Part shown: one piece after another, positions 14,655 to 20,116 of the stretch
How positions within the stretch are numbered: the stretch's first letter is position 1
Layout of the letters: the number at the start of each line of letters is the position of its first letter
NCBI GenBank assembly: GCA_947630205.1
Contig: CANRGW010000008.1
Coordinates: 1-20,116 of the forward strand
Source of the DNA: an uncultured Bacilli bacterium
GTDB lineage: Bacteria; Bacillota_I; Bacilli_A; RF39; UBA660
Direction of reading: 5' to 3'
DNA: 20,116 bases
Program-made: the position numbers and the translations under genes
The notes under the pieces: generated by a model
Told to the model about the DNA's origin: nothing
The model's database searches: none
What the model saw: the letters and a program-made list of their open reading frames with translations, nothing else

Positions 14655-15932
14655 ATGGAACATATAGAACGGAAAATTTTGAACGAACTACTTAAATGGA
14701 AAAAAGATGCGACGAAACCTTTATTATTATATGGGCCTAAGCAAGTTGGTAAAACTTATGAAGTTTTAAATTTTGCAAAAAATAATTATAAAAATGTAGC
14801 TTATTTTAATACTGAAAATAATAAGACACTTATGGATATTTTTAAAAGAGAAAAAAGTCCGGAAAAGATAGTTTTAAAATTATCAGTTTCAAAAGGAGAA
14901 ACTATTTTAAAGGAAGATACTTTAATAGTTTTTGATAATGTAAACGATTTTAATATTGTTAAAGCTATGAAATTATTTGGTACTATTGATAATCAATATC
15001 ATATTATTATGATTACTTCAAGAAAAGAGAATTTAGCAAAATTTAAAGGTGAAGAGTTATATTTTAAAGCAATGTATCCAATGGATTTTGAAGAGTTTTT
15101 GATGAATACTGAAAAGAAACAACTAATAGCTTTTATTAAAGAGTCTTATAATAATAATACGCCTATGCCTTTTCATCAAATTGCGTTAGATCTTTATAAT
15201 GATTATTTAATAACTGGCGGATATCCTGAGGTGGTCAAGGCTTTTTTAAATGGAGCAACTGATTTAGAAATTGATGCAATTAAGCAGAAAATAATTGATG
15301 TAATTAAATGTGAAACTTTAAATAGTCATGCTTTAATTGATATTCAAAGAAGTAATGAAGTATATAGTAGTTTAGGTTATCAATTACTTAAGGATAATAA
15401 AAAATTTCAATACGGGAATATAAAAAAAGGAAGTCGTAGTAAAGATTATGAAGCAAGTATTAATTTTTTAAATGGAAATGGCTTAATTCATAGAAGTTTT
15501 AAATTGAATGATGTTAAAAGTCCTTTGAGTAGTTATAAAGATATTGAAAGTTTTAAGTTGTATCCTAACGATGTTGGACTTTTGTATAGTATGTTGCACA
15601 TGAATAAAATGAAGTTTATGACTGATAGTGAGATAAAAAAGACATTGATTGAAACAAATGTTGCTAATACTTTAACTAATATTGGTTATAGTTTGTATTA
15701 TTATCAATCTGAAGGAAAGGCTGAAATAAGTTTTGTAATTCAAAATCGGTTAGGAAAAGTTATACCAATTGAAATAGTTAATACAAATTTAAGTAAGGCT
15801 AAGGCTTTATCAATGTTTATGTCTAAGTTTAAAGTTGATATTCCTATTCGTTTAACGGAAGAGAATTTTCAACAGAAGAAAAATATTAAATATATTCCTG
15901 TTTATGCAGTTTTTTGCTTAAGGGAATTATAA
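14655..15932 (+). CDS. AAA_14/DUF4143 ATP-binding protein
   Basis: The 425-residue protein belongs to the widespread family with an N-terminal AAA_14 ATPase and a C-terminal DUF4143 domain that has a restriction-endonuclease-like fold. Walker A is GPKQVGKT (27-34). Walker B is TLIVFDNV, with D94 followed by Asn where most AAA proteins have Glu. The middle carries the family's FKAMYPMDFEEFL pattern and DYLITGGYPEVV. The C-terminal part has the YQSEGKAEISFVIQ...IPIEI stretch typical of DUF4143, in which the nuclease-like D-ExK core would be E-ISFV...PIEIVN. The function of the family is not settled. AGGGAGG precedes the ATG. A 23-base gap to the next gene suggests cotranscription with the WXG cluster. 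Confidence 0.85.
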   Translation: MEHIERKILNELLKWKKDATKPLLLYGPKQVGKTYEVLNFAKNNYKNVAYFNTENNKTLMDIFKREKSPEKIVLKLSVSKGETILKEDTLIVFDNVNDFNIVKAMKLFGTIDNQYHIIMITSRKENLAKFKGEELYFKAMYPMDFEEFLMNTEKKQLIAFIKESYNNNTPMPFHQIALDLYNDYLITGGYPEVVKAFLNGATDLEIDAIKQKIIDVIKCETLNSHALIDIQRSNEVYSSLGYQLLKDNKKFQYGNIKKGSRSKDYEASINFLNGNGLIHRSFKLNDVKSPLSSYKDIESFKLYPNDVGLLYSMLHMNKMKFMTDSEIKKTLIETNVANTLTNIGYSLYYYQSEGKAEISFVIQNRLGKVIPIEIVNTNLSKAKALSMFMSKFKVDIPIRLTEENFQQKKNIKYIPVYAVFCLREL

Positions 15933-15955
15933 ATAAAAGAAAAGGAGAAGAAAAA

Positions 15956-16204
15956 ATGAGTGTAATAAAAATTGATGGACCAGCAATACGTGCTGCCCTT
16001 GCTGCTCCAAAATTTCAAATTAATGAAACAGCAGGAACTTATAGTGCAGAATATAAAACAACAGGTTATCATACCAATTTATTTAATGCAATTACTAAAA
16101 TTGAAGAATTTTGGCAAAGTTGTGTAGAAAATGCGGGAATTTATATTGAAAATTTTGACTCCGTACAATTGCCTAAGGATTTTTTTGATAATTCAGGATT
16201 ATAG
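15956..16204 (+). CDS. Small protein of the WXG-lysozyme cluster, 82 residues
   Basis: The protein has no recognised domain. The second half is helical (FNAITKIEEFWQSCVENAGIYIEN), the first half rich in Ala, Thr and Tyr. It contains one Trp but no W-x-G turn. The ATG at 15956 follows AAAGGAGAAG; a frame opening further upstream overlaps the ATPase gene and has no ribosome binding site. Its size, lack of a signal peptide and place ahead of WXG100-like genes suggest a secretion partner or chaperone analogous to the Lap proteins beside LXG effectors. That role is inference from context only. Confidence 0.65.
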   Translation: MSVIKIDGPAIRAALAAPKFQINETAGTYSAEYKTTGYHTNLFNAITKIEEFWQSCVENAGIYIENFDSVQLPKDFFDNSGL

Positions 16205-16222
16205 AAAAAGAGGTGATAATAA

Positions 16223-16651
16223 ATGGCAATGAGAATAAGAGATACAGACGCAATAGGAAAATATGGTCAATATTTAATAAATCAATCCGAACTATTGGGA
16301 ATGGCTCATACTAAATTAACTAATGATATAAATAGTATTAGAAATAGTTATACTGGTGTTGATGCTGAAGTTCAAATATCAGTTTATACGGAAGCTGCTA
16401 ATAAAATTATAAATATGCAAAATAATTTTAATTATTATGGTGAATATATGATGAAATTAGCTAGTTATGATGAAGAAAATTTTAATAATGCTAAAAAACA
16501 ATTTGACAAATTATTAGCCGATTTTAATCCTAAACTTTTTGCAGATGTTAATAATACAACTGATGCAACTTTTGATACTTCTAATATAAATGTTGATATT
16601 TTAAATAATGTTGATGTTTTAAATACGAATGGTGGTGTTGAGAATGTCTGA
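16223..16651 (+). CDS. WXG100-like helical-hairpin protein with Tyr in the turn
   Basis: A 142-residue protein of two long helices (about 10-42 and 48-98) and an Asn/Asp-rich tail (100-142). The turn between the helices reads SYTGVDAE, matching the W-x-G turn of WXG100 proteins but with Tyr in place of Trp. Absence of a signal peptide fits type VII substrates or their partners. AAAGAGGTGAT gives a strong ribosome binding site. The stop overlaps the next start by eight bases. Confidence 0.65.
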   Translation: MAMRIRDTDAIGKYGQYLINQSELLGMAHTKLTNDINSIRNSYTGVDAEVQISVYTEAANKIINMQNNFNYYGEYMMKLASYDEENFNNAKKQFDKLLADFNPKLFADVNNTTDATFDTSNINVDILNNVDVLNTNGGVENV

Positions 16652-16958
16652 TAGTGATTTAAATATTTCCGAATCACGGTTAAATAATACAATTGAGGCT
16701 CTTGATAATGATATTTCCGTTATAAATGAAATTTTAGTAAAAACAGTTGAAGGTTATAAAAAATTAGATGAAGATAAATGGGTTGGTCCAGAAAAAAAGA
16801 AAATTGATGAAGAATTCCTTCCATATTTAGAAAAAATATCTGTAAAATATCCTGAATTATTAACAAGTCGTTCAACTTTTCTAAAAAAGGCTAGAGATAC
16901 ATATAAAGCAACTGATCAGCAAATTAAACAGGCTGCATCAGATGAATTAATTGAATAA
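16644..16958 (+). CDS. WXG100-like protein
   Basis: A 104-residue all-helical protein. KWVGPEKKKIDEEF is a true W-x-G turn between two helices, near the middle of a protein of typical WXG100 size. EsxA/EsxB-like proteins are secreted by type VII systems, usually as hetero- or homodimers, or act as partners of LXG effectors. The ATG at 16644 is preferred to an in-frame ATG 15 bases upstream because GGTGG (16631-16635) then sits at a proper spacing. Translational coupling to the previous gene is likely. Confidence 0.72.
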   Translation: MSDSDLNISESRLNNTIEALDNDISVINEILVKTVEGYKKLDEDKWVGPEKKKIDEEFLPYLEKISVKYPELLTSRSTFLKKARDTYKATDQQIKQAASDELIE

Positions 16959-17005
16959 AAATAAAAATTCTGAAGGTAGCTTTGCATAAAAGAGGTGAGG
17001 CAAAG

Positions 17006-18262
17006 ATGAGTATAGTAAAAAGTCCAAGAACATTATCCGAAGAAGGAATTACATGGCATGAATATTTAAATCATTATGAGGGAGAATGTTCGGAAATGGC
17101 ACCTAAAATAAATGATGCTTGTAGTACAATTGCTTCCAATAATTCAATTGTATTAAAAGCAGAAGTATTAACAATAAAAGGGTTAATAAACGGATTAACA
17201 ATAGCAAGTTCATGGCAAGATGCAATTGGAGAAAGTTATCAAAGTGTAATATCATCATGTGCCAATAGTTTAGGAGAAGTAGTAAATAGTATCTCAGAAA
17301 CGTTTAAGTCTTCAGAAGACGTTTATAGAAAATTACAAGCCTGGTTAAGGGCTTTATCAGCAAATAATGAAAATTATAGTGCATATAATGCCAAAAAGCC
17401 AAATAAAGGAAAAGCCTGTTATTATGATATAGTAACAAAAACAGATCCAATAACAAATGCAACAAGTACCGAAAAAGTATTTAATGAAACAGTTTATAAA
17501 AGTGATTTACAAAAATGGGCCAGTAATATGGAAAGATATTATGACCAAGTAATAAAACTAGAAGAAGAAATAGAAGATTTCTTATCACAATTAGATAGTT
17601 ATAATGGATCATCCGTTTCAATAGATACCTCAGGTTCTTTTAGTGTTTCTCTCAATAAAATGCAATTAGATATTGAAAATAATATAACTTCCAAAATTGG
17701 AATCGCAACTATTGAGTATGAAGATTTATTTAGAACGGATGGAAGTTCTTATAATAATGCGGCTGTAATTTGGAATTTCTTAAAATATAAAGGATTAAAT
17801 GATGCTCAGGCGGCTGGGGTTTTAAGTAATATAAAAATTGAGTCAGCTAGTACTTTTTCGCCAGGAATAGAAGAATTTGGAAATAGTATAGGTTATGGTA
17901 TTATTCAATGGAGTTATGGTCGAAGGACAGATTTAGAGAATGCTGCTAAAAAGGCAGGCGTTAAGGTCAATGATATGCAATTTCAATTAGAATTTTTATG
18001 GGATGAGGCCTTTACTTCCCCTAGCAAACAGAAATTTAATCATCCTAACGGCACTAATTATTATAAAAGTTTAAAAAATAGTGGTTTTTTCACAACTGGT
18101 GATGCCTATAATGCTTCTAAACTTTTTGAAAATATAGTAGAAAATTCTGGGGATAAAAATAAAGCTGGTCATAGGTATAATCCAGCAGTAAATTGGTATG
18201 AAAGATTAAAAAATAAAGATGTTTTAACTGGTGAAGATATAAAAAGTGCAAAACTATTTTAA
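17006..18262 (+). CDS. WXG-like/phage-tail-lysozyme effector, copy 1
   Basis: A 418-residue protein without a signal peptide. The N-terminal ~200 residues are helical, with a WQDAIGE turn (W70-x4-G75) resembling WXG-type secretion domains, and four cysteines (28, 39, 85, 138) shared by all copies. After a Ser/Thr-rich linker (about 200-235) residues 252-400 match the phage tail lysozyme family (Phage_lysozyme2): AVIWNFLKYKGL, QAAGVLSNIKIES with candidate catalytic E279, GYGIIQW, and a QLEFLWDE helix. It probably cleaves peptidoglycan after secretion. The ATG at 17006 follows AGAGGTGAGG; a TTG at 16982 is upstream of that site. No immunity gene follows: the next paralog begins 30 bases later. 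Confidence 0.8.
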   Translation: MSIVKSPRTLSEEGITWHEYLNHYEGECSEMAPKINDACSTIASNNSIVLKAEVLTIKGLINGLTIASSWQDAIGESYQSVISSCANSLGEVVNSISETFKSSEDVYRKLQAWLRALSANNENYSAYNAKKPNKGKACYYDIVTKTDPITNATSTEKVFNETVYKSDLQKWASNMERYYDQVIKLEEEIEDFLSQLDSYNGSSVSIDTSGSFSVSLNKMQLDIENNITSKIGIATIEYEDLFRTDGSSYNNAAVIWNFLKYKGLNDAQAAGVLSNIKIESASTFSPGIEEFGNSIGYGIIQWSYGRRTDLENAAKKAGVKVNDMQFQLEFLWDEAFTSPSKQKFNHPNGTNYYKSLKNSGFFTTGDAYNASKLFENIVENSGDKNKAGHRYNPAVNWYERLKNKDVLTGEDIKSAKLF

Positions 18263-18292
18263 TAATTTGACATAAATAAGGTGGTGGCAAGG

Positions 18293-19534
18293 ATGAGTAT
18301 AGTAAGAAATTCAGAAACGGTATCTGACTATGGAACTACTTGGCATAAATATATAAATCACTATGACGGAGAGTGTTCTGAAATGGCACCTAAAATAAAT
18401 GATGCTTGTAGTACGATTGGTTCAAATAATTCATCTATATTAAAAGCAGAAGTATTAACAATAAAAGGATTAATAAGTGGATTAACAATAGGAAGTTCAT
18501 GGCAAGATGCGATTGGAGAAAGTTATCAAAGTGTAATAACTTCTTGTACAGATAGTTTAGGAGAAGTAGTAAATAGTATCTCTGGAACTTTTAAGCCTTC
18601 AGAAGATGTGTATAGAAAATTAAAAGCTTGGTTAAAGGCTTTATCAGCCAATAATGAAAATTATAGTGCATATAATGCCAGAAAACCAAATCCAGAAAAA
18701 GATTGTTATAAAGATATAATAACAACAATGGATCCAACAACAAATACATCAAGTATAGAAAAAGTATTTAATGAAAAAGTTTATAAAAGTGATTTACAAA
18801 AATGGGCCAGTAATATGGAAAGATATTATGACCAAGTAATAAAACTAGAAGGAGAAATAGAAGATTTCTTATCACAATTAGATAGTTATAATGGCTCATC
18901 AGTTGCAATAGATACTTCAAGTTCTTCACCTATTACTGTTTCTCTTAATAAAATGCAATTAGATATTGAAAATAATATAACAGCTAAACCTGAAACCTCT
19001 AAAGATACAATTGAATATGAAAATTTATTTAAAAGTGATGGAACAAAATCAGGAGATATTGCTGTAATTTGGAATTTCCTAAAATATAAGGGATTAAACG
19101 ATGTTCAAGCAGCTGGTGTACTTGGAAACATTCAAAGAGAGTGTTCTTTTAATCGCAAAGATGAGAACAGTATAGGTGCTTATGGTATTATTCAATGGCT
19201 TGATGTAAGACGAGAAGGATTACAAAAATTTGCTAAAGCAAAAGGCGTTACCGAAGATAATTTAGAGGCCCAACTTGAATATTTATGGGAAGAAGTATTT
19301 GAAGATGATAGTAGCTATCGTAAAACTTTAACGCAAAATGGCTTTTTTACAACTAATGATCCTAAAGAAACAGCTCGTCTTTTTGATAAAAAAGTGGAAA
19401 TCTCTGGAGATACAAAAACGTACGAAAAAAGATCTCTTCCAGCCGAAGAGATATATAAAGTTTTTGCAGGCAAAGGTTATATTACGCAAGAAGATGTAAT
19501 AGATGCAAATAAAAAGATATTATTATATAGTTAA
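18293..19534 (+). CDS. WXG-like/phage-tail-lysozyme effector, copy 2
   Basis: 413 residues with the same architecture as copy 1. The first ~200 residues are very close to copy 1 (W70, G75, cysteines 28, 39, 85 and 138 all kept), while the lysozyme domain (about 256-395) is clearly more divergent, with candidate catalytic E283 in NIQREC, then AYGIIQW and AQLEYLWEEV. The ATG at 18293 follows AAGGTGGTGG; a GTG at 18281 is part of that site. Gaps of 30 and 23 bases to the flanking paralogs leave no room for an immunity gene. The N-terminal likeness with C-terminal divergence is the pattern of modular secreted effectors. Confidence 0.8.
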   Translation: MSIVRNSETVSDYGTTWHKYINHYDGECSEMAPKINDACSTIGSNNSSILKAEVLTIKGLISGLTIGSSWQDAIGESYQSVITSCTDSLGEVVNSISGTFKPSEDVYRKLKAWLKALSANNENYSAYNARKPNPEKDCYKDIITTMDPTTNTSSIEKVFNEKVYKSDLQKWASNMERYYDQVIKLEGEIEDFLSQLDSYNGSSVAIDTSSSSPITVSLNKMQLDIENNITAKPETSKDTIEYENLFKSDGTKSGDIAVIWNFLKYKGLNDVQAAGVLGNIQRECSFNRKDENSIGAYGIIQWLDVRREGLQKFAKAKGVTEDNLEAQLEYLWEEVFEDDSSYRKTLTQNGFFTTNDPKETARLFDKKVEISGDTKTYEKRSLPAEEIYKVFAGKGYITQEDVIDANKKILLYS

Positions 19535-19557
19535 TTGATATAGAATTGGAGGCAAAG

Positions 19558-20116
19558 ATGAGTATAGTAAAAAGTCCAAAACCATTATCCGAAGAAGGAG
19601 TTACGTGGCATGAATATTTAAATCATTATGAGGGAGAATGTTCGGAAATGGAGCCTAAAATAAATGATGCTTGTAGTACGATTGGTTCAAATAATTCATC
19701 TATATTAAAAGCAGAAGTACTAACAATAAAAGGTTTAGTAAGTGGTTTAAATATAGGAAGTTACTGGCAAGATGTAATAGGAGAAAGTTATCAAAGTGTA
19801 ATAACTTCTTGTACAGATAGTTTAGGAGAAGTAGTAAATAGTATCTCAGAAACGTTTAAGTCTTCAGAAGACGTTTATAGAAAATTACAAGCCTGGTTAA
19901 GGGCTTTATCAGCAAATAATGAAAATTATAGTGCATATAATGCCAAAAAGCCAAATAAAGGAAAAGCCTGTTATTATGATATAGTAACAAAAACAGATCC
20001 AATAACAAATGCAACAAGTACCGAAAAAGTATTTAATGAAACAGTTTATAAAAGTGATTTACAAAAATGGGCCAGTAATATGGAAAGATATTATGACCAA
20101 GTAATAAAACTAGAAG
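19558..20116 (+). CDS. WXG-like effector, copy 3 (partial, runs off the window)
   Basis: The first 186 residues of a third paralog begin at an ATG behind TTGGAGGC. W70, G75 and the four cysteines are conserved. The last 296 bases in the window (19821-20116) are identical by eye to copy 1 (17269-17564), while the part before it (about 19680-19820) is closer to copy 2 and the first ~110 bases again resemble copy 1. Its C-terminal domain lies beyond the window; a lysozyme domain is likely but not seen. Confidence 0.78.
   Translation, partial: MSIVKSPKPLSEEGVTWHEYLNHYEGECSEMEPKINDACSTIGSNNSSILKAEVLTIKGLVSGLNIGSYWQDVIGESYQSVITSCTDSLGEVVNSISETFKSSEDVYRKLQAWLRALSANNENYSAYNAKKPNKGKACYYDIVTKTDPITNATSTEKVFNETVYKSDLQKWASNMERYYDQVIKLE

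Larger units (their letters stand above)
17006..20116 (+). repeat. Tandem array of three paralogous effector genes
   Basis: Three direct copies start at 17006, 18293 and 19558, with a period of about 1.27 kb. The first ~600 bases of each copy are highly alike, including the leader ending GGCAAAG or GGCAAGG before ATGAGTATAGTA. The 3' halves of copies 1 and 2 differ much more. The array continues past the window end. Confidence 0.9.

Noticed and set aside
17006..20116. Prophage tail module because of the phage-tail-lysozyme domains
   Set aside because: No tape measure, tail fibre, holin or other phage gene is present. The N-terminal domains and the neighbouring WXG-like proteins fit secretion substrates better. 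Downstream sequence could change this.

Overview
The window is very AT-rich, densely coded DNA that looks like a low-GC Gram-positive bacterium of the Bacillota. TGA is used as a stop and tryptophan is TGG, so this is not the Mycoplasma code. Supporting signs are a T-box leader, a sigH-type gene beside cysS, mrnC and rlmB, an ecfA-ecfA-ecfT-truA gene order and a DltC-like carrier protein. The host could be an uncultured gut Bacilli or Erysipelotrichia-like lineage, but that is inference.

Layout. 1-1170: the end of a probable dlt (teichoic acid D-alanylation) operon converges on a PrsW-family membrane protease gene through a shared hairpin. 1416-2470: an antitoxin gene of the VbhA type followed by a Fic toxin gene that is broken exactly in its active-site motif. 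2502-3346: an isolated, well-bounded gene of unknown function. 3334-7202: a housekeeping operon of cysS, a YugP-like Zn protease, mrnC, rlmB and sigH. 7354-7985: a single-pass membrane protein with a probable thioredoxin-like fold lacking CxxC. 7998-11019: a set in the position and order of ecfA1-ecfA2-ecfT-truA, in which both ATPases have lost key ATPase residues. 11038-12109: an unknown helical protein. 12099-13786: asnS under a tRNA-Asn T-box. 13764-14468: a second PrsW paralog, again convergent through a shared terminator.

14593 to the end: a strong promoter, an AAA_14/DUF4143 ATPase, then a run of small helical WXG100-like proteins. These are followed by at least three tandem paralogs that join a conserved WXG-like N-terminal domain of about 200 residues to a C-terminal phage-tail-lysozyme domain. 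The third copy runs off the window. This looks like a type VII (Esx/LXG-like) secretion substrate array delivering peptidoglycan hydrolases. No ESX/Yuk secretion gene and no immunity gene is visible inside the window. The third copy is a mosaic of the first two, which points to ongoing gene conversion.

The most unusual items are the tandem lysozyme array, the ATPase-degenerate ECF module and the Fic gene inactivated at its catalytic loop.
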